From assembly GCA_002367255.1 (NCBI GenBank), contig DFBD01000179.1, positions 1 to 8,022 of the forward strand: a stretch of 8,022 nt of DNA, written 5' to 3'. This DNA comes from Rhodobacterales bacterium UBA3089. GTDB lineage: Bacteria > Pseudomonadota > Alphaproteobacteria > Rhodobacterales > Rhodobacteraceae. Below the pieces are notes generated by a model, which worked only from the letters and a program-made list of their open reading frames with translations, did no database searches and was not told where the DNA came from. Numbering within the stretch: the stretch's first letter is position 1; every line of letters starts with the position of its first letter. A program made the translations under genes and the position numbers. This document shows, piece after piece, positions 1 through 6,917 of this stretch.

Positions 1-393
1 AAGAACCGCAAGATGTTTAAGGGCGTTAACCTTGATCTTGATGGCATCCAGTGGATGCTGGGGGATGTGGCAACGGAACTGGAAGCCTCGCGTTTGTTGT
101 ATAAAGCGGCGGCAAATGCGCTGGGCACACCCGAGGGGCCGCTGATGGCCGCGCACGCCAAACGCTTTGTACCGGATGCGGCGGTGAAGGCTGCCAATAC
201 CTGTACGCAGGTGATGGGCGGCATGGGATTGTTGAAACCTTACGGGATGGACCGTCTTAGCCGTTTATCGCAAATGCTGCGGATTGTGGATGGTACGACC
301 GAGATCAGCCGTGTAGTTATAGGGCGAGCTTTGCAGAAACGCGCCGAGGGCTTGCCGGATATTCCGGTGCCCAAGGGCTATGGGGAGAAATAA
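1..393 (+). CDS. Acyl-CoA dehydrogenase, C-terminal fragment (5' end outside window)
   Basis: The frame is open from the first base and ends at TAA 391-393, so this is the last ~130 residues of a longer gene, normally about 380-400 residues. The visible part matches the all-helical C-terminal domain of FAD-dependent acyl-CoA dehydrogenases, which oxidise acyl-CoA to trans-2-enoyl-CoA and pass electrons to ETF. Recognisable pieces are the 'GIQWMLGDVATELEASRLL' helix near the start, the 'QVMGGMGLLKPYGMDRL' segment (the usual GG.G motif), and 'RIVDGTTEISRVVIGRAL' near the end. In MCAD-type enzymes the catalytic Glu sits in a YEGT motif; here the aligned residue is Asp (VDGT), so the catalytic base may lie elsewhere, as in several family branches. 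The gene ends one base before the next start codon (acuI), so the two are surely co-transcribed and perhaps translationally coupled. The substrate cannot be told from this fragment. Family call is firm; specific function is open. Confidence 0.9.
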   Translation, partial: KNRKMFKGVNLDLDGIQWMLGDVATELEASRLLYKAAANALGTPEGPLMAAHAKRFVPDAAVKAANTCTQVMGGMGLLKPYGMDRLSRLSQMLRIVDGTTEISRVVIGRALQKRAEGLPDIPVPKGYGEK

Positions 394-394
394 G

Positions 395-1387
395 ATGGGT
401 TTTAATGCTTTAGTCGTCGAGAAGAATGACGAGGGTAAGACCTCGGCCGCCGTTCAACAGTTGGAGATTTCCGATCTGCCGCACGGTGACGTGATTGTGG
501 ATGTGGAGTATTCCACGGTGAACTACAAGGATGGCCTGTGCATTGGCCCGGGTGGCGGGCTGGTGCGAAACTATCCGCACGTGCCGGGGATTGATTTTGC
601 CGGTGTTGTGTCCAGCAGCGAGGACGCGCGTTACAAGGCGGGCGACAAAGTGGTATTAACCGGATGGCGCGTGGGCGAGGCGCATTGGGGGGGGTACTCC
701 CAAAAGGCGTCGGTCAAGGCGGATTGGCTGGTGCCGTTGCCCGAAGGTCTGACATCGCGTCAGGCAATGGCGGTTGGTACGGCTGGCTTTACGGCAATGC
801 TGGCGGTTATGGCGCTTGAGGATCAAGGACTGGAAAAGAACCACGGTCCGGTTTTGGTTACCGGCGCGGCTGGTGGCGTTGGTTCGGTTGCGACAGCGAT
901 ATTGGCGAACCTCGGGTACGAGGTTGCGGCAGTTACCGGTCGGCCTGAAGCGGCGGATTATCTGAAGTCTTTGGGTGCAACACAGATCGTAGCACGCGAA
1001 GAGATCAACGAAACCACCAAGCGCCCATTGGAGAGCGAAAACTGGGCTGGTTGTGTCGACGCGGTCGGTGGCGACATGCTGGCGCGGGTTCTGGGACAGA
1101 TGAAATATGGCACGTCGGTTGCTGCGGTTGGACTGGCTGGCGGGGCTGGCTTGCCTACGACCGTAATCCCGTTCCTGTTGCGCGCGGTGAACCTGCTGGG
1201 CATCGATAGTGTTATGCAACCTTATGACAACCGTCTGCGCGCGTGGCAGCGGATTGCAACGGATCTGCCGATGGATAAGCTGGAAAGCATGATACAGCCA
1301 GCGACGCTGAGTGATTTGCCTGCTTTGGGTAAGGATATCCTTAAGGGGCAGGTTAAGGGCCGTGTCGTTGTGGATGTGAATGCGTAG
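395..1387 (+). CDS. acuI: Acryloyl-CoA reductase AcuI (MDR/YhdH family, NADPH-dependent)
   Basis: This is a 330-residue medium-chain (zinc-free) dehydrogenase/reductase of the AcuI/YhdH family. AcuI reduces acryloyl-CoA to propionyl-CoA with NADPH, removing a toxic electrophile during DMSP, acrylate or 3-hydroxypropionate use. The N-terminal GroES-like domain shows 'STVNYKDGL' (residues 40-48) and 'PHVPGIDFAG' (61-70). The Rossmann nucleotide loop is 'VTGAAGGVGS' (155-164), and 'LLGIDSV' (267-273) and 'KGRVVVDV' at the C-terminus are typical of the family. An in-frame ATG exists at 380, but the ATG at 395 is preferred: GGGGAGA at 382-388 is a good ribosome binding site six bases before it, and the resulting length matches the family. 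It follows the acyl-CoA dehydrogenase by one base. No zinc-binding cysteines are expected or needed in this subgroup. Paralogues with unknown enoyl-CoA or quinone substrates exist, so the family is sure and the exact substrate is inferred. Confidence 0.82.
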   Translation: MGFNALVVEKNDEGKTSAAVQQLEISDLPHGDVIVDVEYSTVNYKDGLCIGPGGGLVRNYPHVPGIDFAGVVSSSEDARYKAGDKVVLTGWRVGEAHWGGYSQKASVKADWLVPLPEGLTSRQAMAVGTAGFTAMLAVMALEDQGLEKNHGPVLVTGAAGGVGSVATAILANLGYEVAAVTGRPEAADYLKSLGATQIVAREEINETTKRPLESENWAGCVDAVGGDMLARVLGQMKYGTSVAAVGLAGGAGLPTTVIPFLLRAVNLLGIDSVMQPYDNRLRAWQRIATDLPMDKLESMIQPATLSDLPALGKDILKGQVKGRVVVDVNA

Positions 1388-1425
1388 GGTTTTGACTATT
1401 TAGGAAAAAGAGAAGGCGGGATTGA

Positions 1426-2652
1426 ATGAGTAAGCTGGATATTGATTTTGTGCGTTCGCAGTTTCCTGCGTTCAAGGAACCTTCGTTGCAAGGCCAAGCG
1501 TTTTTTGAAAATGCGGGCGGGTCGTATACCAGCAAGTTTGTGATTGATCGGCTGTACCGATATTACACGCAGCGCAAGGTGCAGCCTTATGCGCCCTACG
1601 AGGCCTCGCGTTTGGCGGGCGAAGAGATGGACGAGGCGCGGACGCGGTTATCGGGTGTCTTGAACATTCCGGCAAATGATCTGAGCTTTGGTCCGTCGAC
1701 CACGCAAAACACGTATGTTCTGGCCCAAGCCTTCGGGCAGATGTTGTCCGAGGGCGATGCGATTATCGTGACGAATCAAGACCACGAGGCGAATTCAGGC
1801 CCTTGGCGTCGTTTAGCTGATCGCGGGATTGAGGTGCGCGAGTGGGTGGTGGACAAGGATACCGGATTTCTGGACCCGTCGAAATTGGCGAACCTGCTGG
1901 ACGACAAGGTAAAGCTTGTGACCTTCCCGCATGTGTCCAACATTGTCGGGCAGATCAATCCGGTGGCGGAAATTTGCGGGATGGTCAAAGCGGCAGGGGC
2001 AGTGAGCTGCGTTGACGGTGTCAGCTTTGCACCGCATGGGTTACCCGATATCAAGGCGCTGGGCGCGGATATTTATCTGTTTTCGGCCTATAAGACATTT
2101 GGTCCGCATCAAGGGATTATGTATGTTGAGGCCGATCTGGCGGCCCGACTCCCAAATCAGGGGCATTATTTCAACGCGGAATCGCCCTATAAACGCTTTA
2201 CGCCAGCGGGGCCGGATCACGCACAAATAGCAGCCTCGGCCGGGATGGTGGATTATATCGAAGCGGTGCATGACCACCATTTTGGCGCGAAAGGTTCGTT
2301 GGCACAAAAGGGGCGGGCGACGTTGGAATTACAGGCGGCGCATGAAACCGAACTGCTGGCGCCGTTGTTGGAATACCTTCGGTCGCGTAACGACGTTCGC
2401 TTGATTGGCGCGGATAAGGCGGAGGGTCGTGTGCCAACCGTGGCTATCGGCCTGAAACGTGCTGGCGAAAGTGTTGCGCAGGATTTGGCCAAGCTTGGCA
2501 TTATGGCCGGTGGCGGAGATTTCTATGCCGTGCGATTGATGGAAGGACTCGGTATTGATCCGTCCAACGGGGTGCTGCGGTTAAGTTTCGTGCATTACAC
2601 CAACACCCAGGAAGTCGAAAATCTGATGAAAGCACTGGATCAAACGCTTTAA
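1426..2652 (+). CDS. Cysteine desulfurase-like PLP protein (class-V aminotransferase fold)
   Basis: This 408-residue protein is a fold-type I, PLP-dependent class-V aminotransferase family member, closest by motif to the 'cysteine desulfurase-like, VC1184' group. 'NAGGSYTS' (29-36) is the N-terminal substrate/phosphate region. 'NQDHEAN' (117-123) carries the His that stacks on PLP, 'VDGVSFAPH' (196-204) the Asp that contacts the pyridine nitrogen, and 'SAYKTFGPHQG' (220-230) the Schiff-base lysine K223. The C-terminal half ends with 'NGVLRLSFVHYTN' (381-393), the usual small domain strand. True IscS/SufS enzymes have a catalytic Cys on a loop before this point (for example in RxGHHC of SufS). 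Here the equivalent stretch reads 'MAGGGDFYAVR' and the only cysteines are C184 and C195, so desulfurase activity is doubtful. ATG 1426 has a purine-rich GAGAAGGCGGG upstream. The 38-base gap after acuI has no obvious terminator, suggesting one operon. The reaction is unknown. Confidence 0.85.
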   Translation: MSKLDIDFVRSQFPAFKEPSLQGQAFFENAGGSYTSKFVIDRLYRYYTQRKVQPYAPYEASRLAGEEMDEARTRLSGVLNIPANDLSFGPSTTQNTYVLAQAFGQMLSEGDAIIVTNQDHEANSGPWRRLADRGIEVREWVVDKDTGFLDPSKLANLLDDKVKLVTFPHVSNIVGQINPVAEICGMVKAAGAVSCVDGVSFAPHGLPDIKALGADIYLFSAYKTFGPHQGIMYVEADLAARLPNQGHYFNAESPYKRFTPAGPDHAQIAASAGMVDYIEAVHDHHFGAKGSLAQKGRATLELQAAHETELLAPLLEYLRSRNDVRLIGADKAEGRVPTVAIGLKRAGESVAQDLAKLGIMAGGGDFYAVRLMEGLGIDPSNGVLRLSFVHYTNTQEVENLMKALDQTL

Positions 2653-2663
2653 AGGCCTGGGTC

Positions 2664-2681
2664 TTATTAGTGGAATAATAA
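2664..2681. repeat. Small AT-rich inverted repeat upstream of trgA
   Basis: TTATTA and TAATAA are perfect inverted arms separated by six bases, lying 12 bases after the stop of the desulfurase-like gene and about 70 bases before trgA. It could be an operator-like site or part of a promoter region, but it is too AT-rich and lacks a T-run to be a convincing terminator. The 97-base gap around it is the largest break between the first three genes and trgA, so a promoter here is likely, though I see no clean -35/-10 pair. Confidence 0.3.
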
Positions 2682-2749
2682 CATTTTCCCTTGATTCCCG
2701 ACGCGCCAGGTTTCACCCTGTTGCAAAATCTTAAAACAGGAGAGAGATC

Positions 2750-3193
2750 ATGCCTACAGCAGCGAAACTGGTCGCGGCGATATTTCTGGCCATATCGGGA
2801 GTTATCGTTGTGACTGTTGTGGTTAACGTCTATCCGGATGCCGCCAGACGGTCGGTCGGGATGACGAGCGCGGCCGTGCTTATGGGCATTATCATTGGCT
2901 GGCGTGGGCTGGGTCGGCAGATAGCGGATGATGAAGGTTCTGGTGTCGTGTCTGGTTTGAGGTCGGGAATCGCAATGTTTGTCTGGGTGGTTTTCCTCTT
3001 TGGGCTAGGGGATATGATAATAGGCATTATGGATAACGCCTATTATCAACCGATGACCGCGTTGTTGGTTATTCCGGCTGGTATGATCAAATATGGCCAG
3101 ATGGCGTTGAACGTTCCGATTCTTGGAACGATGCTGGTTTTGGCTGCTGTCGCGGGAAAGATGACTAAAGCGGCGAATGAACGCTGGAGTTGA
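2750..3193 (+). CDS. trgA: TrgA family membrane protein (tellurite-resistance associated)
   Basis: This 147-residue hydrophobic protein begins 'MPTAAKLVAA', which I recognise as the start of the TrgA family, first described in the tellurite-resistance locus of Rhodobacter sphaeroides. About four membrane segments can be seen: roughly residues 6-27, 37-52, 72-94 and 122-136. The conserved family features 'IGWRGLG' (49-55) and 'GLRSGIAMFVWVVFLFG' (69-85) are present. It should sit in the inner membrane; its biochemical role is not known. The ATG is supported by AGGAGA at 2738-2743, six bases upstream. cysK follows after 83 bases on the same strand, an association also known in R. sphaeroides, where both loci affect tellurite resistance. 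The partner gene trgB (a Nudix-type protein as I recall it) is not between trgA and cysK here. Physiological function beyond tellurite is open. Confidence 0.8.
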   Translation: MPTAAKLVAAIFLAISGVIVVTVVVNVYPDAARRSVGMTSAAVLMGIIIGWRGLGRQIADDEGSGVVSGLRSGIAMFVWVVFLFGLGDMIIGIMDNAYYQPMTALLVIPAGMIKYGQMALNVPILGTMLVLAAVAGKMTKAANERWS

Positions 3194-3204
3194 GGGAAAA
3201 CTCC
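3186..3204 (+). repeat. Hairpin overlapping the trgA stop codon
   Basis: GGAGTT (3186-3191) and AACTCC (3199-3204) form a perfect 6-bp stem with a 7-base loop, and the TGA stop of trgA lies at the stem-loop edge. No T-run follows, so it is not a standard intrinsic terminator. It might stabilise the trgA mRNA 3' end or weaken read-through into cysK, or it may be chance. Confidence 0.25.
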
Positions 3205-3276
3205 GTTGATCTGGGCCTTGTTTCGTTCCGGTTTGATAAATAAATCTGTTTGGCAGATAACTTCGAAGGATTGATA

Positions 3277-4311
3277 ATGAATCGCTACACGGATCTTCCA
3301 CATACCGTTGGTAACACCCCGCTGATACGGCTGAACAAGGCCTCGGCGCTGACAGGATGCGAGATTTACGGCAAAGCAGAATTCATGAACCCCGGGCAAT
3401 CCGTTAAGGATCGTGCCGCGTTAAGCATTATCACGGATGCCATCGCTAAGGGCGACCTGAAACCCGGCGGTACGATTGTCGAGGGGACAGCAGGGAACAC
3501 CGGCATCGGTTTGGCACTGGTGGGCGCGGCGATGGGTTTTAAGACGGTTATCGTTATTCCCGACACGCAAAGTCAGGAAAAGAAGGATATGATCCGCCTA
3601 GCAGGGGCGCAATTGGTTGAAGTGCCCGCCGCACCCTATTCAAACCCTAACAACTTTGTGCGCTACTCTGCGCGGCTGGCAAAGGCTTTATCTACGAGCA
3701 ATCCGAACGGTGTTATCTGGGCCAACCAGTTTGACAATGTTGCGAACCGTCAGGCGCATATCGATGCAACCGCCCCCGAGATTTACGAACAAACGGATGG
3801 CAAGATTGACGGCTTTATATGTGCTGTTGGTTCGGGTGGCACGCTTGCCGGTGTGGCCATGGGGCTACATGAGCGTAACAAAGACATCAAAATCGGACTG
3901 GCAGACCCCGATGGTGCGGCACTTCATAACTTCTATGTTAATGGCGTGCTAAAAGGCGAGGGTTCCTCGATTATAGAGGGGATCGGGCAGGGGCGCATTA
4001 CGGCGAATCTCGAAGGGTTGTCGGTCGATTTTTCCTACAATATCCCCGATAGCGAGGCCGTTCCGGTTGTCTTTGACATGCTGGCAGACGAGGGGCTTTG
4101 CCTTGGCGGCTCATCCGGCATAAACGTGGCAGGTGCAATAAGGATGGCCAAAGACATGGGGCCGGGCAAAACGATTGTGACGGTGTTGGCGGATTACGGT
4201 ACACGGTATCAATCAAAGCTGTTCAATCCGGTGTTCCTGCGTGAAAAAGGATTACCCGTACCCAAGTGGCTGGATACCGCAGGACCGGAGATGCCGGACG
4301 TTAGCGAATAA
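3277..4311 (+). CDS. cysK: Cysteine synthase A (O-acetylserine sulfhydrylase), variant type
   Basis: This 344-residue fold-type II PLP enzyme is expected to join O-acetylserine and sulfide to give cysteine and acetate in the cytoplasm. The Schiff-base lysine is K44 in 'NPGQSVKDRAA' (38-48). The substrate-carboxylate loop is 'EGTAGNTGIG' (69-78), the PLP-phosphate loop 'VGSGGTLAG' (184-192), and the serine contacting the PLP ring nitrogen lies in 'GGSSGIN' (277-283). The loop differs from the usual TSGNTG of CysK (Ala replaces Ser), and SVKDR resembles the CBS/OASS-related branch more than the SVKCR of classical CysK. A TTG at 3250 is in frame, but ATG 3277 is chosen because GAAGGA (3265-3270) stands six bases before it and the protein then starts like its relatives ('RYTDLPHTVGNTPLIRL'). 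trgA lies upstream and an MscS channel 12 bases downstream. A weak promoter-like TTGTTT (3218) is seen, but its -10 partner is poor. The cysteine synthase assignment is likely; a related beta-replacement activity is possible. Confidence 0.88.
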   Translation: MNRYTDLPHTVGNTPLIRLNKASALTGCEIYGKAEFMNPGQSVKDRAALSIITDAIAKGDLKPGGTIVEGTAGNTGIGLALVGAAMGFKTVIVIPDTQSQEKKDMIRLAGAQLVEVPAAPYSNPNNFVRYSARLAKALSTSNPNGVIWANQFDNVANRQAHIDATAPEIYEQTDGKIDGFICAVGSGGTLAGVAMGLHERNKDIKIGLADPDGAALHNFYVNGVLKGEGSSIIEGIGQGRITANLEGLSVDFSYNIPDSEAVPVVFDMLADEGLCLGGSSGINVAGAIRMAKDMGPGKTIVTVLADYGTRYQSKLFNPVFLREKGLPVPKWLDTAGPEMPDVSE

Positions 4312-4323
4312 AGGGTTACCCTG

Positions 4324-6666
4324 ATGAGATTTTTAATTGTTGCCTTGCAAGCCTTCATTACTGCCACGTTCATGGCAAATGCAGGGTTTGCCCAAAGTGA
4401 CAACACTGAAATGGCTGACGCATGGGTTGCGACCGCGACGCGCGCCGAGGAAGTTCTGGAAACCAATCTGGCCTCGACCGCAGCCTTGGAAATTCTCCGC
4501 GCCAAACTGGTCACCCAGCGAAGTGAGGCTCTGGCGTTAGAAATTATTGCTCAAAGCTACATTGTTCCGCTACGCACCGAACTGAATGCGCTTGGCCCGA
4601 CGCCCGAAGACGGGGTTGTCGAGGCGTCCGAAATTGCAGCTAGACGTGCGGCTCTGGACGCAGAAATTGCACGTGAAACCGCACCACTTTTGCTGGCCCA
4701 AGCGGGTTATAGGCGATCGAACAGGCTGATCTCCGAGATAAACGCTGTGATCCGAACGCGGTTTTCAGAAACACTGGTTGAACTTGGCCCATCTCCGCTT
4801 ACTCCGACCCTGTGGCCCAAAGCGTTAAGTGATATTACGCACTACACCACCCGTTTGACTGGCGAAATACGCGAAACCTTCACACAAGAGGCCAGCCGTG
4901 CCGCGCTGACGAAAAAGGCCCCCTTGGCACTGCTGTTTGCCGGATTGGGCTTGTGGATGCTTCTGGGCGTGCGTCGCGGGTTTGCCGACTTGATTGAACG
5001 TGGTCTGTCTTTGGGCGGGGAAATTGCCAAATGGCAGGTCTCTTTAGGCGAGTTGGCACGATTACTGGTGCCAAGTGCGGGCGCCGCAGCGGTGATTTTT
5101 GCAATCCGCAGTTTGGACATGGCGGAGGTCTGGGGAACCGCCCTCGTCGACGTTATGCCGCAAATTGCTTTGGCGTTGATTGCTGCACCTTGGTTGGGCC
5201 ACAGTGTATTCGGGACGGCAAAAAAAGGCGAAAGCGATACAGTAGCCCGGTCCGGCTATAGGATGAGTCTTCTATTGGGGATTGTCTACGCGGCATCAGT
5301 TTTACTACAGGCGATTTCCGTACAAGGCGAGTTTTCAACGGAAACGCTGGCCGTACTTAACCTGCCGTTGATTATAATTGCTGCTTTCGCCTTTTTCCGC
5401 CTTTCCAGAATTCTAAAGAATGGCTGGCATGCCGATCTGAATTTGGACGAGGAAAGTGAAACTTCCGAATTCATCTTTTCCGCTATTTTGTGGCGCGCCC
5501 TGCTTTTAATTGCGGTAACTGCACCTGTATTGGCAGCGATCGGATATTTTGCGGCGGCACGTTTTCTGGTGTTTCCCACAATCCTTACGCTTGGTTTGCT
5601 TGCCACAATTTTGGTTTTGTACTACCTGATCCGTTCATTCCTTGGCCACTGGATCGAGGGCGACGGAAACGAGCTGCGCCGCGATAAAATTCGCTTGATC
5701 CCTGTTTTTGTGGGCTTCTTTCTGGCACTAGGCACCTTGCCGCTGCTGGCGTTGATTTGGGGCGCGCGCTCAAGTGATTTGTTGGAAATCTGGGGGTGGT
5801 TAAACGACGGAATCACGATCGGAGAAAGTCGGTTTTCGTTAACTGATTTGCTGATATTCGTCTTGGTTTTTGGCATCGGGTATACCCTGACAAAATTGTT
5901 GCAAAAAACGATCCGCAGCTCGGTATTACCGCGCACACGTATGGATATCGGCGGCAAAACCGCTGTACTGGCCGGGATTGGTTATGTCGGTGTTACCATC
6001 ACAGCCCTTGCTGCGATTTCAGCGGCGGGGCTGGATTTGTCCAGCCTGGCAATTGTTGCTGGCGCATTGTCGGTTGGTATCGGGTTTGGCCTTCAAACGA
6101 TTGTGTCAAATTTTGTATCCGGCATAATTTTGCTGATTGAACGCCCCATCAAAGAAGGCGACTGGATCATCGCTGGCGGGCACGAAGGGGTCGTGCGCAA
6201 AATCTCGGTTCGGGCGACGCTGGTTGATACGTTTGATCGTTGCGTCGTGGTTATCCCGAATTCGGACCTGATTGCGGGTAGCGTGCTGAACTGGACCTCG
6301 CCTGATTTGACCGGGCGCGTAAAAGTGCCGATAGGCGTGGCCTACGGAACCAACCCTGAAAAGGTTAAAGAGATATTGCTTGAGATCGCGACCGCTCATC
6401 CTGTTGCATTAAAATATCCGGCACCCTCGGTTGTGTTCAAAAACTTCGGTGCCAGCGCACTTGATTTCGAACTGCGAGTGTTCATTCGGGATGTTAACAC
6501 TATTCTGACTGTTCACTCGGATATAAATTTCGAAATCGCCCGCCGATTTGCTGAAGAGGGTATAGAGATTCCGTTTGAACAACATGATGTAACGTTGAAA
6601 AACGTCGAACAAATCGGGGCCGTTGTAAGTAATGCGATCAAGGGAACTGGATCGGATAGCAAGTAA
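4324..6666 (+). CDS. MscS-family mechanosensitive channel with DUF3772 domain
   Basis: This 780-residue protein is a large MscS/MscK-type channel, which opens under membrane tension to release solutes on osmotic downshock. A signal peptide (residues 1-23, cleavage probably after GFA and before Q24) leads into a helical periplasmic region of about 175 residues. Its part near 125-185, including 'LGPSP' (154-158), fits DUF3772. Around ten hydrophobic segments follow (about 199-216, 248-264, 279-296, 311-332, 342-360, 386-412, 414-437, 459-481, 506-525, 546-568). Then comes the MscS module: glycine/alanine-rich pore helix 572-604 with 'AGALSVGIGFGLQTIVSNF', the 'ERPIKEGDWI' turn (606-615), the beta domain with 'VVVIPNSDLI' (641-650), and the alpha/beta C-terminal domain to about 760. 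It starts 12 bases after cysK, so co-transcription is likely. The short-form MscS of E. coli is about 286 residues; the extra N-terminal half is typical of the larger subfamilies. Family certain; gating signal unknown. Confidence 0.92.
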   Translation: MRFLIVALQAFITATFMANAGFAQSDNTEMADAWVATATRAEEVLETNLASTAALEILRAKLVTQRSEALALEIIAQSYIVPLRTELNALGPTPEDGVVEASEIAARRAALDAEIARETAPLLLAQAGYRRSNRLISEINAVIRTRFSETLVELGPSPLTPTLWPKALSDITHYTTRLTGEIRETFTQEASRAALTKKAPLALLFAGLGLWMLLGVRRGFADLIERGLSLGGEIAKWQVSLGELARLLVPSAGAAAVIFAIRSLDMAEVWGTALVDVMPQIALALIAAPWLGHSVFGTAKKGESDTVARSGYRMSLLLGIVYAASVLLQAISVQGEFSTETLAVLNLPLIIIAAFAFFRLSRILKNGWHADLNLDEESETSEFIFSAILWRALLLIAVTAPVLAAIGYFAAARFLVFPTILTLGLLATILVLYYLIRSFLGHWIEGDGNELRRDKIRLIPVFVGFFLALGTLPLLALIWGARSSDLLEIWGWLNDGITIGESRFSLTDLLIFVLVFGIGYTLTKLLQKTIRSSVLPRTRMDIGGKTAVLAGIGYVGVTITALAAISAAGLDLSSLAIVAGALSVGIGFGLQTIVSNFVSGIILLIERPIKEGDWIIAGGHEGVVRKISVRATLVDTFDRCVVVIPNSDLIAGSVLNWTSPDLTGRVKVPIGVAYGTNPEKVKEILLEIATAHPVALKYPAPSVVFKNFGASALDFELRVFIRDVNTILTVHSDINFEIARRFAEEGIEIPFEQHDVTLKNVEQIGAVVSNAIKGTGSDSK

Positions 6667-6690
6667 TATCCAACGGGGTTTATTATGGCC

Positions 6691-6718
6691 TTGATCTAGC
6701 GTTAAAGGGCGGTATATA
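6691..6718 (+). promoter_or_regulatory. Probable promoter of tRNA-Ser
   Basis: TTGATC (6691-6696) and TATATA (6713-6718) stand 16 bases apart, and the tRNA begins 10 bases after the -10-like box. That is the layout of a sigma-70 type stable-RNA promoter with a very short leader. It lies in the 62-base gap after the channel gene. Confidence 0.55.
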
Positions 6719-6728
6719 GACCCTCAAC

Positions 6729-6818
6729 GGACAGGTGGCCGAGTGGTCGAAGGCGCACGCCTGGAAAGTGTGTAGGCGGGGAACCGTCTCCAGGGTTCGA
6801 ATCCCTGTCTGTCCGCCA
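6729..6818 (+). tRNA. tRNA-Ser (anticodon GGA)
   Basis: This 90-base class II tRNA folds completely. The 7-bp acceptor stem GGACAGG pairs with TCTGTCC (last pair G-U), followed by discriminator G and an encoded CCA at 6816-6818. The D arm is GCC/GGC. The anticodon stem CACGC/GTGTG carries loop CTGGAAA with anticodon GGA at 6763-6765, which reads UCC and UCU serine codons. The long variable arm typical of serine tRNAs (6773-6790) has a 5-bp stem GGCGG/CCGTC with loop GGAA. The T arm CAGGG/CCCTG holds TTCGAAT. The gene is intact. A serine recombinase begins its 3' end 251 bases downstream on the opposite strand, so this tRNA may mark the edge of an integrated element. Confidence 0.97.
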
Positions 6819-6890
6819 CAACCTATTGATATCACAGTACTTCCCCGCCTTATACCATTAGTTCCCGCAACTACAGGGACTTACGGGTGG

Positions 6891-6910
6891 CATGTTTCAC
6901 AAGAGACGTG
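6891..6910. repeat. Hairpin with ACAA loop in the junction
   Basis: CATGTTTC (6891-6898) and GAGACGTG (6903-6910) can form an 8-bp stem, with two G-U pairs, around the four-base loop ACAA. It lies 72 bases after the tRNA. It could be part of a recombination site, an RNA structure of the tRNA read-through transcript, or chance. Confidence 0.35.
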
Positions 6911-6917
6911 TATCGGG

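Noticed and set aside
380..394. Earlier ATG start for acuI overlapping the acyl-CoA dehydrogenase
   Set aside because: The Shine-Dalgarno sequence GGGGAGA lies inside this extension and is correctly spaced for ATG 395; family proteins start at MxFxALVV.
656..1219. 187-codon open frame on the minus strand inside acuI
   Set aside because: It lies opposite a clear AcuI coding frame, is rich in Arg/Gln/His as typical of an antisense shadow, and shows no family motif.
3250..3276. TTG start extending cysK by nine residues
   Set aside because: ATG 3277 has a well-placed GAAGGA and gives the usual N-terminus; no good ribosome binding site precedes the TTG.
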